A DNA stretch of 64,000 nt. Source: Shewanella benthica KT99 (GTDB taxonomy: Bacteria; Pseudomonadota; Gammaproteobacteria; Enterobacterales; Shewanellaceae). Location of the stretch: the NCBI RefSeq assembly GCF_000172075.1, contig NZ_ABIC01000004.1, positions 94,716-158,715 of the forward strand. The letters are read 5' to 3'. This document shows positions 7,999-16,716 of the stretch, one piece after another. Below the pieces are notes generated by a model. The model was given only the letters and a program-made list of their open reading frames with translations, ran no database searches and was not told the origin of the DNA. How positions within the stretch are numbered: the stretch's first letter is position 1; each line of letters opens with the position of its first letter. A program made the translations under genes and the position numbers.

Positions 7999-8694
7999 AT
8001 GGCTAAACATCTCTTCATAACCGGTGCCAATCGAGGCCTGGGCCTGACTATGGTCAAACAGTATCTGCAAGCTGGCTGGAACGTGACGGCATGTTGCCGC
8101 GAGCCTGAACAAGCTGGCGAGTTAATCCTGCTGCTCGAAGAACATGAGTCCCTGTCTGTTTTTCAGCTGGATGTCACCGATTATCCGGCGTTACAGCAGC
8201 TTGGGGATAACTTACAGGGTGAGCCCATAGATCTATTGATCAATAATGCGGGCTATTATGGACCTAAGGGCAGTACTCTTGGAGATATCGACGTGGAAGA
8301 GTGGCGCAGGGTTTTTGAGATAAACTCAATCGCCCCTTTAAAAGTATTAGAAGCCTTCCGAGAAAACCTCAAACTGGCATCTTCGAGTATCTTTGCGATT
8401 TTGTCATCTAAAATGGGCAGTATGGGTGATAACACCAGCGGCGGTACCTACATATATCGCTCATCGAAAGCCGCGATTAACTCGGTGGTTAGGAGTTTGT
8501 CGGTTGACTTAAGAGACGATAACATAGCAGTCGTTGCCCTGCATCCTGGCTGGGTGAAAACTGAAATGGGCGGCCCCAATGCTCTTATTGATGCTCAAGA
8601 GTCCGTGACTGGACTAAAGCGGGTATTAGATGGGTTAGACATGAGTCAAACAGGAGAGTTTTTAGACTTCCGTGGACAAAAAATCCCTTGGTAA
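7999..8694 (+). CDS. Short-chain dehydrogenase/reductase (C-factor-like)
   Basis: This 231-residue cytosolic NAD(P)-dependent oxidoreductase has the Rossmann motif TGANRGLG at residues 7-14, the structural NNAG motif near residue 85, a serine-bearing ILSSKMGSMG strand and the catalytic YRSSKAA block. Length and the GSMGDNTSGG loop resemble the CsgA/C-factor type of SDR. The substrate cannot be deduced. The gene stands alone just after the MITE-like element, with a GGAATAAAT ribosome site. Confidence 0.85.
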   Translation: MAKHLFITGANRGLGLTMVKQYLQAGWNVTACCREPEQAGELILLLEEHESLSVFQLDVTDYPALQQLGDNLQGEPIDLLINNAGYYGPKGSTLGDIDVEEWRRVFEINSIAPLKVLEAFRENLKLASSSIFAILSSKMGSMGDNTSGGTYIYRSSKAAINSVVRSLSVDLRDDNIAVVALHPGWVKTEMGGPNALIDAQESVTGLKRVLDGLDMSQTGEFLDFRGQKIPW

Positions 8695-8796
8695 TACTGA
8701 CGTTACCCATGATGTCTGCTGGTCAAATCATAGGTAAATAACAAGTAATGTGAAGTGAATACCTGATGTTTACGTCCAAGTCGCAGTTTACTTGTT

Positions 8797-9858
8797 TTAA
8801 GATGAGCTTGCTCTTGGACTCGATTTATCGAGTCCAAACGCGGGTGAAATGCACTTTTTCACCTCGAAGCTATAGCCATAATCGGCAGATTTATCACGGC
8901 GTATTTCTACAATTTCATAATCGTTGAGCTCGACGATATTACTACCAGGCGCGATGGCACAACGTGAACGACTGTCTGACTCGAGTTGATAAGCAAATCT
9001 GGCGATCATGCTTCTGACCATTTTCTCATAATCCTCACGGACATGTTCATAGTTATCTTTTTGAGCCGTATCATCATTGAAAGATAACCCAAAGGTGACT
9101 GATTCATCGTCGGTTGCATCTTTTTCTCGCAAGTTGGCTAACTCATTAGATAACTCTTCTTTATCTTTAGAGGACAGTTCATTCATCACCAGACCATCCG
9201 GATCGCTAAGGTCCTGGCTTAACTCATTGTCCAGACTAGTAATCAACACCAGGTGATAAAGTACCACCGAGGATAATATCAGGCGGATGAATATAGTAGT
9301 GAATCTGAAATGATTGTGATTGATGAGTGTAAGGCCCGTTACACCGAAAGGTTTTAGTAACAAGAGACCGAGCAGATAGAAGGGCACAGCCACCTGTAAC
9401 ATCAATATTGCCAATGCCGTCATGACGATGATCCAGGCGGGTAGATACAGCAAGATGGCAAAGTTATGTGTGTATGAGAAATGCTCGGTGGATACGCCGA
9501 CGACTTCATTGACCACAGAAGCCGCCCCGGCGATGGCGAAGTTGGCTATCACTGCATAGAAGAGCAGTAACACCGCCTTACCCGATAAGCTGTGCCAGAC
9601 TCGTTCAAACAGGGGCCAAAATTCCAGAGTTAAGGCGACCACAGTCACTATGGCGACCATGCCCAAGTTATCAGAAAAAATAAGTAAGAAGAGGGCTAAC
9701 AGGTATAACTTTTGGGCTAACGTTAGCCTGCCAAGCAGGCCACTCATTGTACCTAGTATTTTCGCAATAAACTGATAGATGATAATGATGAGTTTCTTGG
9801 GCTTGTCGATGGCCTGCTTAAAACGTACACCCGTCTTTTCTTGGGGTAACTTTTCCAT
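8797..9858 (-). CDS. Multi-spanning membrane protein of unknown function
   Basis: About 353 residues. The first two thirds contain five or six hydrophobic segments, such as LYLLALFLLIFSDNLGMVAI, ILLYLPAWIIVMTALAILML and FYLLGLLLLKPF. The rest is an acidic, charged soluble domain (SSKDKEELSNELANL) ending in a region with two cysteines. No transporter signature is recognised. Start: an in-frame ATG at 9867 lies inside a MITE end, so ATG 9858 (MEKLPQE) is preferred. The MITE sequence GGAATGG then forms its ribosome-site region. Confidence 0.6.
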   Translation of the reverse strand: MEKLPQEKTGVRFKQAIDKPKKLIIIIYQFIAKILGTMSGLLGRLTLAQKLYLLALFLLIFSDNLGMVAIVTVVALTLEFWPLFERVWHSLSGKAVLLLFYAVIANFAIAGAASVVNEVVGVSTEHFSYTHNFAILLYLPAWIIVMTALAILMLQVAVPFYLLGLLLLKPFGVTGLTLINHNHFRFTTIFIRLILSSVVLYHLVLITSLDNELSQDLSDPDGLVMNELSSKDKEELSNELANLREKDATDDESVTFGLSFNDDTAQKDNYEHVREDYEKMVRSMIARFAYQLESDSRSRCAIAPGSNIVELNDYEIVEIRRDKSADYGYSFEVKKCISPAFGLDKSSPRASSS

Positions 9859-9860
9859 TA

Positions 9861-9899
9861 ATACCATTCCATATAAGTATGTGGTCAGTTCAGAGGCTC
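9861..9899. mobile_element. MITE-like end, degenerate copy
   Basis: Begins ATACCATTCCATATAAGTAT and continues GTGGTCAGTTCAGAGGCTC, matching the complement of the right end of the element at 7775-7935 for about 40 bases. The matching left end was not found, so the copy is truncated or internally replaced. The DNA after it (9900-10030) contains a GGGCAAAGCCC hairpin. It abuts the start codon of the minus-strand membrane-protein gene. Confidence 0.6.
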
Positions 9900-10076
9900 A
9901 CGAAGTGCGGCTGATGTTTAAAGCAAAGGGCAAAGCCCTTTATGTTACGTTGAATGTTCTCGATATACGACTGCATGGTCTATTTTGTTCCATACAAAAT
10001 AAGATATTTCCTCCTTGCATATGGAGCAGATGATAACCTTTGATTAACAAATGCTCCACTTGTTTTCACACAACAA

Positions 10077-10110
10077 AACGCCCCATGGTCATCAAAAACC
10101 ATGGGGCGTT
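10077..10110 (-). terminator. Rho-independent terminator of the M49-like peptidase gene
   Basis: The perfect 12-base arms AACGCCCCATGG and CCATGGGGCGTT surround a ten-base loop. On the minus strand they are followed by TTTTGTTG. It lies 28 bases after the peptidase stop codon. Confidence 0.85.
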
Positions 10111-10137
10111 GGTACTGGATAGCATGAAGCCTACAAA

Positions 10138-11841
10138 TTAAATCTTAGGGTAGTTAGGCCTGATATCGGTCGGGATCTGCGCCATCTTCTGGTTCAAAGC
10201 GGCAACTTCGTCGGCCATAACGGCATATTTAGCTAAGAAGTCCTTAGATTGTTGATAATCGCCTAAGGCTTGGATCATACAAATATCGCGGACAAGATCT
10301 GTGATGGCTTGGGTCATCTTATCAAAGTTAACGGTATACCTTTGTGTACTGGAATCGAAACTGAATGCCTGCTTCTCTTTGAAATAGTTGTATTGAAACG
10401 CCGCACCGGCGCCGTGGGCTTCATGCACCCCGAAACGCATGGAACGGAACAAACCGGCGAAATAGGTGACTAACATATTGTTTTTCTCAGATTTAGGCAG
10501 TACATCTTTATCCATCAAGAACAACATGTTGTATGCACCCATCACATCGGCTTTACCCTCTTCAATCTTAGAGTAAGTCTCCTGTAGCTGCTCGGAAACC
10601 GTGGTGGTTTTACCATCCTTGATGATAGTTCCCGGACCTAAGCCATGGGATAATTCATGAAACAGGGTCTCGTTGAAGAAGTAACGCTCCATAAGCAGTG
10701 ACTGCTGTGGCTTGGCGATGATCAAGGCCGATATCGGTTGCATCACCGCCTTGTATTTAGCATTCAGTACGTTCTTGAGCATGACTTTTTTACTGCCTTT
10801 CACCTCACGCACATATTCATCGTTGGGTAAGTTAAAGGCCGTGGTTTGCACCGCTGGCTTGTTATCTCCGCCGCCAGCGACTTGATCCACCACAGAAATC
10901 GGTGACTCAGAACCACGCTGAAAATTCTTATGTTCATCGGGAATAGGCAAGTTTAGCTCCATCCCCTTGAGGTACTGCTTGTATACGTCGAGCTTGGCAC
11001 TGTCTTCTGGGTTACGCACGGTAATAAAGGCTTCAAAAAAGGTCTTATAGCCAAACAGCTTGTCGGTATATGTCTCATAGGGGCCAATGGCCACTTCCAG
11101 TGTGCCATCGAGATCCATCCAGGCCATCTCAGAATCACGGTATTCATCATTGAGGAAGGCATCGGCTCGCTTAGTCAAGAAGGTCTTTAGGCTAGCATCT
11201 TGTGTTAAGGCGGCGGCCTCGCGCATCAATGTCGCCGCCTGCTGCATCTGCGTGGCATAAGCCTGACTGTAGGGGATAGCGACCAGTTTATCGCCTTGGC
11301 GCTTAATCACGGTATAACCACTCTTGAATGCGACTTCATCTTGAGGATGGTCTTGGATCCATTGATTAAACTCAGCCTTAGTCATGTCGGTGGGGTATAC
11401 CCCGGCGCCCTTTGGGCGGGGGATGTCACCGAAGAAGATTTTATCACCTTCCAGTGTATCCCAGGGACCGTAGTGAAGATCATAGAGAGAGAGTAGTTGT
11501 GCAGTATTTGCTAAGTTCGAGTCTTGGATCTGCTTTCTTATCTCGGCATTATTCTCATAGGTCTGCTCCAGATACACCTTATCCAGCACATCGGCAACTG
11601 AGATGAGTTTACGCAGGACCCGTTTATCGATATCACTTAAGCTGGACAGATCGGCTTGCATATCCACAGTAATAAATTTGTCGAGCATGGCTTGATAGTG
11701 ATCTGTAGCCGCGACGACTTCAGTTACTGCAAGTGTCTTAGTCTCTTGACTGGCTTGTGGTTTATTGTGGCTCATCTCAACATCCCCCGAGCAAGCCGAC
11801 AACGCGGTTAGCAAGGCTAACGATAATAAAGATTTTTTCAT
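10138..11841 (-). CDS. M49-like (dipeptidyl-peptidase III family) zinc peptidase lipoprotein
   Basis: This 567-residue lipoprotein is predicted to cleave peptides at the cell envelope. The leader MKKSLLSLALLTALSAC ends in a lipobox with Cys at residue 17. HELSHGLGPG near residue 395, followed by EEGKADVMG about 35 residues later, supplies two zinc-binding His, the catalytic Glu and the third zinc ligand. The HELSH spacing is that of plain HEXXH, not the HEXXXH of classical DPP III, as in bacterial M49-like proteins often called Zn-dependent hydrolases. Single gene with its own terminator. Substrate unknown. Confidence 0.8.
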   Translation of the reverse strand: MKKSLLSLALLTALSACSGDVEMSHNKPQASQETKTLAVTEVVAATDHYQAMLDKFITVDMQADLSSLSDIDKRVLRKLISVADVLDKVYLEQTYENNAEIRKQIQDSNLANTAQLLSLYDLHYGPWDTLEGDKIFFGDIPRPKGAGVYPTDMTKAEFNQWIQDHPQDEVAFKSGYTVIKRQGDKLVAIPYSQAYATQMQQAATLMREAAALTQDASLKTFLTKRADAFLNDEYRDSEMAWMDLDGTLEVAIGPYETYTDKLFGYKTFFEAFITVRNPEDSAKLDVYKQYLKGMELNLPIPDEHKNFQRGSESPISVVDQVAGGGDNKPAVQTTAFNLPNDEYVREVKGSKKVMLKNVLNAKYKAVMQPISALIIAKPQQSLLMERYFFNETLFHELSHGLGPGTIIKDGKTTTVSEQLQETYSKIEEGKADVMGAYNMLFLMDKDVLPKSEKNNMLVTYFAGLFRSMRFGVHEAHGAGAAFQYNYFKEKQAFSFDSSTQRYTVNFDKMTQAITDLVRDICMIQALGDYQQSKDFLAKYAVMADEVAALNQKMAQIPTDIRPNYPKI

Positions 11842-12082
11842 TTAAAGAGTTCCCCATCTTTTGCTTTTATTGGCGCTAACGTTACAGGTAAATCCCGGTT
11901 TGATAAACCCTGAACAAGGAATCAGCGTATTAAAATTTTTACACATCATATAGTCTTAGGGGATTCGATGAGTAAAAAGAAAAAAACACAGCGAAATCTG
12001 ACTCACTATGTACTTATCACACATTTTTGTTTAGCTTATCCTCACATATTCACCGAAACCGACGGGTTCGCAGGAGAACACT

Positions 12083-12600
12083 ATGATTCAAACGTTAAGC
12101 CAGAAACATTTTACCGATGTTATCTCACTGGGTAATCAGGTTCATGGTGACGGCTATCTGGATGAGGCATCGTTAACTGCTCTATATCAAAAAGGGATCA
12201 AGGATGAGATAAACGCAAATTTTATCGCTCACCAAGATGGAAAACTGATTGGATTTCGTCTCACTTACGCACCGGGAAATTGGCAAACCGATAAATGGTG
12301 TACACCCCATGCGTGGGGAATCGAACCGCAAAGAGTCTGTTACTTCAAGTGTAATACCGTTGCCGAGCCATATCGCGGCGTGGGTATAGGGGGTAAGCTG
12401 CTGAGCGCCTCTATCGCAGCCACCAAACGGCAACAGCCGGAATAAGCCATCTATGGAAGCAGAGCCCGAATAACTCGGCGGTGAAATACTTTACCAAGGC
12501 TGGCGCAATGCTAATAAAGGAACACCCTGATTATATTTGTGTAATATGTGGCGCCGATTGCCACTGCACCGCCTGTGAAATGTTGCTCATTTTCAAATAA
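12083..12600 (+). pseudogene. GNAT-family acetyltransferase, frameshifted
   Basis: The first 120 codons begin MIQTLSQKHFTDVISLGNQV and include the acetyl-CoA-binding loop (VAEPYRGVGIGGKLL). The frame then stops at TAA 12443-12445. A shifted frame continues at once with SHLWKQSPNNSAVKYFTKAG, which is the usual GNAT end strand and helix, and closes at 12598-12600 after a Cys-rich tail (CVICGADCHCTACEM). A single indel near 12440 therefore splits a protein of about 170 residues. Substrate unknown. The acetyl-CoA fold would be incomplete. Confidence 0.75.
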
Positions 12601-12688
12601 CAGCTTCAGGCCTGAGTCAGATCTGTCTCAGATTAACGGCCTCTATCACTTCTTCTATCCTCAGTAACAGACCTAAAATAAGAAAAAT

Positions 12689-13624
12689 ATGGCCCAGAAC
12701 CCAATTAACTCCGTGCATTTCGACCCACTTCTAGCCTCGGGTCCCGGAGGCCTTAGCTGCCCGGACTCCTACTGGGCAAGTACCATAGCGTCGCCGCCTC
12801 AAATAAATCCTGCACTCACAGGCACCAGTCAAACCGATGTCGGCATCATAGGTGGAGGCTACACAGGACTACTGACGGCCTATTATTTGGCGACTGAATT
12901 TAATATTCATGCCACTGTATTAGAAGCGAATCAGATAGGATTCGGTGCCAGTGGCCGTAATGCGGGATTCGTACTCAAGGGATCCGGGCGACTCGGTTAT
13001 GGGCAGATGGCCAACCGCTGGGGACTGGATACGGCGAAAGGTATTTATAGCGAATTTAGTCAGGCCGTCGAGCGCGTCAGTGATCTTATCAAGGATAATA
13101 AGATATTGTGCGAACCCCAACAGCCTGGCTATCTCAAAATCGCCCATAATGCCAAGGCCTTCAAGCAGCTCGAACAAGCCGCAAAATTTATTACCCGAGA
13201 GCTAGGTGGTCAGGCTGAGTTGATCCCCTTAAAGCAACTCACCAATGAGTACATGGCCCACAATCAGGCTTATGGGGCACTTAGGTTGGAAGATGGTTTT
13301 GGGGTAAATCCACTCAAGTTAGTATTGGGATACAAACAGCGAGTAGAAGCGCGAGGGATTAAGATCTATGAAAACTCTTGTGTCGAGCATTGGATCGAGG
13401 AGCAGGGTAAGCATAGATTGATCACAGAGCAAGGTGAGCTGCTGGCCAAACGCGTAGTGAGCGCGGACAATGCCTATACGCCTAAACGATTTAGTCCACG
13501 AGTCGATGGGAAATTCTTACCCATATTGAGTAATATTATCGTCACCGAGCCTCTGACGGGTCTGAGGCGCTTAGGACAATGGGCTTATTACCATTACGGC
13601 TGGCTAAGGGACAGATATGGCTAA
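12689..13624 (+). pseudogene. Truncated FAD-dependent oxidoreductase (gamma-glutamylputrescine-oxidase-like)
   Basis: The reading frame gives 311 residues of a family normally about 430 long. TDVGIIGGGYTGLLTAYYLA near residue 48 is the FAD-binding dinucleotide fold and FGASGRNAGFV is typical of DadA/PuuB-type amine oxidases. The match ends after ILSNIIVTEPL. The last residues (YHYGWLRDRYG) come from a locally duplicated segment, not the expected C-terminal FAD and substrate region. It lies beside a polyamine-type binding-protein relic, which fits a lost polyamine-use locus. Probably non-functional. Confidence 0.75.
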
Positions 13625-13709
13625 GCCTGCTTATAAACCAATGGGGCAATTACGACCATTACGGTTGGCTAAGAGACAGATATGGCTAAGCCTGCTTATA
13701 AACCAATGG
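13591..13709 (+). repeat. Tandem duplication of about 54 bp, 65-base period
   Basis: The segment beginning CCATTACGG(C/T)TGGCTAAG occurs at 13591-13644 and again at 13656-13709, each running to AAACCAATGG with only two or three differences. The duplication lies exactly where the FAD oxidoreductase frame is cut, so it marks the rearrangement that truncated the gene. Confidence 0.8.
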
Positions 13710-13712
13710 CTA

Positions 13713-14112
13713 TTAATGAAAGGGAAAGGATGACACTTGACTGGCATCCTGATTGGCGTCTTTGGATACAGGCACCATAGAGAGTTCTTGTGATACACGA
13801 GTTTGAACTTGTTTGCCGATAAAATAATTAGCGAAGATCTGCGCCGCTTCGAGTTTTCTGCCTTCTAATCCCTTAACGAAATTGATCGTATCTAGCCAGG
13901 CCATGTGCCCTTCTTTGAAGTCGATTAACTGCCAATCGGCTCCTTTGGCAGTGTATTGACCTTATCTATATCCACTTGAGTCACATATCCTTCCCAGGTT
14001 AGTACTCTTAGCCAATGATCTGCTTGAGTATCTTTGGCAAAAAAAGTGTAGAAATCAGGGTTAACACGAGAATGATAATGCCGGGAAAGGTCATAATTTT
14101 GATAGATGTCAT
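13713..14112 (-). pseudogene. Relic of a spermidine/putrescine-type periplasmic binding protein
   Basis: Three minus-strand pieces remain in order. A signal-peptide-like start at 14112 (MTSIKIMTFPGIIILVLTLI) comes first. An internal block follows in another frame (ADHWLRVLTWEGYVTQVDID). The C-terminal piece (DWQLIDFKEGHMAWLDTINF, then a helix rich in Leu, Glu and Ala, and SQELSMVPVSKDA) ends at 13713. Large deletions and shifts separate them. The layout resembles PotD/PotF-type binding proteins of polyamine ABC importers. The neighbouring truncated PuuB-like gene supports the polyamine link. Confidence 0.6.
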
Positions 14113-14250
14113 AGATTAGCTGATTTTAGATCAAGGGTCAGGTTTACCCATTAAGTTTAGTTGAGCATTTATCTGTTTGATATTGGATCTCTTTAGTGCG
14201 AATTGGCGCCGTACTTGCTATTATTAATGACGGCTCAACAGGGGAACAAA

Positions 14251-14526
14251 ATGAAATCACAATTAGATAAGATGCTCACTACACACGACAAGCTAGTACA
14301 CTCTGAAGGAGTAAAGATTATTTCTCATACTCAAAGAGATGTTGAAGAGTGGGTACAACACACTGTGATGATAGAGGGCTGTGATGCGCCATTTAAGTTT
14401 AGACGGCCTAAGAAGTTCAAATGTCTTAAGGGAAACCGCGTCAATATGACCTATTATCCAGAAACTGAAAAAGTGGCGGGATTCGAAATTGAGGTGATGA
14501 AGGTAGTCCGAATTAAACGATTTTAA
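14251..14526 (+). CDS. Small basic hypothetical protein, 91 residues
   Basis: The frame is open further upstream, but the ATG at 14251 (MKSQLDKMLTTHDKL) has a good AGGGGAAC ribosome site and is preferred. The C-terminal half is basic (FKFRRPKKFKCLKGNRVNM). No membrane segment or known domain is recognised. The start and lack of decay signs suggest a real cytoplasmic protein of unknown role. Confidence 0.5.
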   Translation: MKSQLDKMLTTHDKLVHSEGVKIISHTQRDVEEWVQHTVMIEGCDAPFKFRRPKKFKCLKGNRVNMTYYPETEKVAGFEIEVMKVVRIKRF

Positions 14527-14765
14527 CACTTATATCTCATTTTGGTTAACTAAAAACTGAACTCAGTTGAAATCCTGCAAAAGTAATATGACTCACTTTC
14601 GCTGAAAACTCAGTGATCCAGTGTCGACAATTCAGGTGCTGTAACTTAAGAAACTCATACTTCATTAAGTCTACATTCAGTAATTTCACCTTACTATCTT
14701 CCTGTTTACGGCTAATACAGAACGTAGCAGCCTATTAACATTGTGATTACAATTAAGGTGTCCTG

Positions 14766-15144
14766 ATGAATAAAGTACTACTAATGGCGGGTTTGTTTCT
14801 GTTTCACACCACTGCCTCTGCTGCGAATATTATCATCGATAAAATGGGTGTCGATGAAAAAGATTACATTTTCGATATGCATGAGTGTACAGAATTATCA
14901 CAGCAGGCGCAGAAGAAACAAACAGCAGGTGGTTTGGTATCGGGGGCGGCTCTAGGGGCGGCGGCTGGCGCGACTTCCGGAGGCTCAGGTACTGATGGTG
15001 CTAAAACCGGGATGGCCATCGGTGTGGTGTGGTGCTCTGGGAAGAAACCGCGCTAAGAGACAAAATGAAGCCAGCCATGAAGCCGAGAAACAGATGATGG
15101 TTAAAAACTGCATGATTAACCGAGGTTACACGGTACTCAACTGA
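14766..15144 (+). pseudogene. Glycine-zipper envelope protein, frameshifted
   Basis: A signal peptide (MNKVLLMAGLFLFHTTASAA) leads into a mature region with a Gly/Ala zipper (GGLVSGAALGAAAGATSGG) typical of glycine-zipper outer-membrane-associated proteins. The first frame ends at 15056 after an atypical tail. A frame shifted by one base from the GGTGTGGTGTGGTG run near 15025 continues naturally as GALGRNRAKRQNEASHEAEK to a stop at 15142-15144. One extra base in that short repeat therefore breaks the gene. Confidence 0.65.
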
Positions 15145-15209
15145 TTCAGGCAAGATATAAATTCAGACTAGGTACTCAATCAAGGTACTCAATAAAAAAA
15201 TACTCCAAC

Positions 15210-15249
15210 GGCATAAAAAAGCCCGCTTTGTTGCGAGCTTTTTTATGCC
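15210..15249. terminator. Bidirectional terminator
   Basis: GGCATAAAAAAGC pairs with GCTTTTTTATGCC around a GC-rich inner stem. A and T runs on both sides allow it to act for the plus-strand glycine-zipper gene and for minus-strand transcription ending beyond the bacterioferritin genes. Confidence 0.75.
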
Positions 15250-15396
15250 ATAGATTTCTTATGGGCTAAGCGAGTTAGTGAGTGAGGACCTCATTCTAAA
15301 GTCTGATGCAGCGTACTGTAAAGCAAAGGTTCAGCTCGCTTTTTACATGATAGCCTCAGAATTATCCTTGTTATACCGCTACTTACTCGAAGCTAA

Positions 15397-15879
15397 TTAG
15401 CTGTCTTGGCTGCCCATCTGGGATTGCACATAGTTGTGAATCCCCATCTTATCTATCAGGCCCAGGTGTTGTTCTAGCCAATAGATATGATCCATTTCGG
15501 TATCATCAAGCAGATCTTCGAGTATTTCACGGCTGATATAATCTTGCTCTTTTTCACAGAGTCCTATGATTTCTCTGAGGCTCTCCGCCACGATTCTTTC
15601 TGCTGTTAGATCGTTTTCCAACATCTGTTTGACGTTATCGCCAACATTAATCGGTTGCCTGGAAGCTGTATCAGGGTTGCCTTCCAGGAACAATATGCGT
15701 TGAGTCAGGCGCTTTGCATGCTCCAACTCATCTTCATATTCGTGAGCCAGCTTCTCATGGAGTTTATTGATCCCCCAATCTTCATACATCTTAGAATGAG
15801 CCAGATACTGATCCATTGAGGTTAACTCAAGGGTAAGTTGTTTGTTTAAGTGGTTGATGACGCTCTGAACACCTTTCAT
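15397..15879 (-). CDS. bfr: Bacterioferritin, ferroxidase-type subunit
   Basis: This 160-residue ferritin-like four-helix protein stores iron in 24-mer shells. The di-iron residues line up with the E. coli numbering: Glu18 (TLELTS), Glu51 and His54 (DELEHAK), Glu94, and the last pair displaced by one residue (TEMDH, Glu128 and His131). Position 52, which carries the haem-ligand Met in most bacterioferritins, is Leu. This subunit should therefore oxidise iron but not bind haem. It follows the second bacterioferritin gene with only one base between, so they form one operon and probably a mixed shell. A terminator lies further downstream. Confidence 0.9.
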   Translation of the reverse strand: MKGVQSVINHLNKQLTLELTSMDQYLAHSKMYEDWGINKLHEKLAHEYEDELEHAKRLTQRILFLEGNPDTASRQPINVGDNVKQMLENDLTAERIVAESLREIIGLCEKEQDYISREILEDLLDDTEMDHIYWLEQHLGLIDKMGIHNYVQSQMGSQDS

Positions 15880-15880
15880 G

Positions 15881-16351
15881 TTAATCCTCCATCATGGTTT
15901 GCTGGTAATTTTCAATGCCTGTGGCAACGATGAGGAACTGTTGCGACTCGATCCAATCCAGATGGTCTTCTTCACCCTCTAAGATCTCTTCGAGTAACTC
16001 TCGACTGACGTAATCCTCTTCGGTTTCACACAAGGCGATGGCAGCACGCAATGCCGCAATTTGTTCTTCTTGCAGATCTTTATCGCACTGAATCATCTCT
16101 TCTGTATGCTCACCTATCCGCAGTTTATTCAGTTGCTGCAGGTTAGGCAGGGCCTCTAGAAACAAAATACGTTCAATCAGATCATCGGCTTGTTTCATGT
16201 CTAGAATTGATTTTTGATATTCTTTCTCGTTCAATTCTTCTAATCCCCAGTTTTTATAAATGCGGGCATGTAAGAAGTATTGGTTGATTGAAGTGAGTTC
16301 TAACAGCAACATCTGATTCAGTACTTGGGTGACTTTACTCTTGCCTTTCAT
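15881..16351 (-). CDS. bfr: Bacterioferritin, haem-binding-type subunit
   Basis: A 156-residue bacterioferritin. The ATG at 16351 (MKGKSKVTQVLNQ) with GGAGAG upstream is chosen over a further-upstream in-frame ATG at 16444. The haem-ligand Met52 is present (ILDMKQAD). The ferroxidase site is degraded: Glu51 is Asp, His54 is Gln and Glu94 is Gln, while Glu18, Glu127 and His130 remain. The adjacent gene has the opposite pattern. Paired subunits of this kind are known in some magnetotactic and other proteobacteria, and a heteropolymer is inferred here. Confidence 0.9.
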   Translation of the reverse strand: MKGKSKVTQVLNQMLLLELTSINQYFLHARIYKNWGLEELNEKEYQKSILDMKQADDLIERILFLEALPNLQQLNKLRIGEHTEEMIQCDKDLQEEQIAALRAAIALCETEEDYVSRELLEEILEGEEDHLDWIESQQFLIVATGIENYQQTMMED

Positions 16352-16566
16352 CAGCACTCTCCAAAAGCGAGTTAATCTTGTTGGCCCTGTCGGCCAACGG
16401 TTAGCAATGGGCTCGATGTCATTTAAACAAGCAGCCACCGCCATAGTGAAATCTGGTCCCTACCACTTAAATAATAGGTAATGTAAGCCCGTGTGCTAGA
16501 CCAAATTATTATGCTTGGAAATATTATAGGTAGGTGAAAGATAAGCAATTTGTAAGAGTAAGGAGA

Positions 16567-16587
16567 GTGATTATCATTCAGATCATC
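16567..16587 (-). promoter_or_regulatory. Possible Fur box upstream of the bacterioferritin pair
   Basis: TGATTATCATTCAGA matches 10 of 14 informative positions of the 7-1-7 Fur motif (TGATAAT-N-ATTATCA), mainly in the left half. It lies about 215 bases before the bacterioferritin start, so a role is plausible but unproven. Confidence 0.3.
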
Positions 16588-16716
16588 GCGAGTCTATAAA
16601 AGACAAGAAAATACCTCATCGATTAATGAGGTATAGATTACTAGCAAGGGACTGAATATTATTTTGTTTCACCTATAAAAACAGGGAGATGGATATGAGT
16701 TGAGTCAGCCTTGTTC

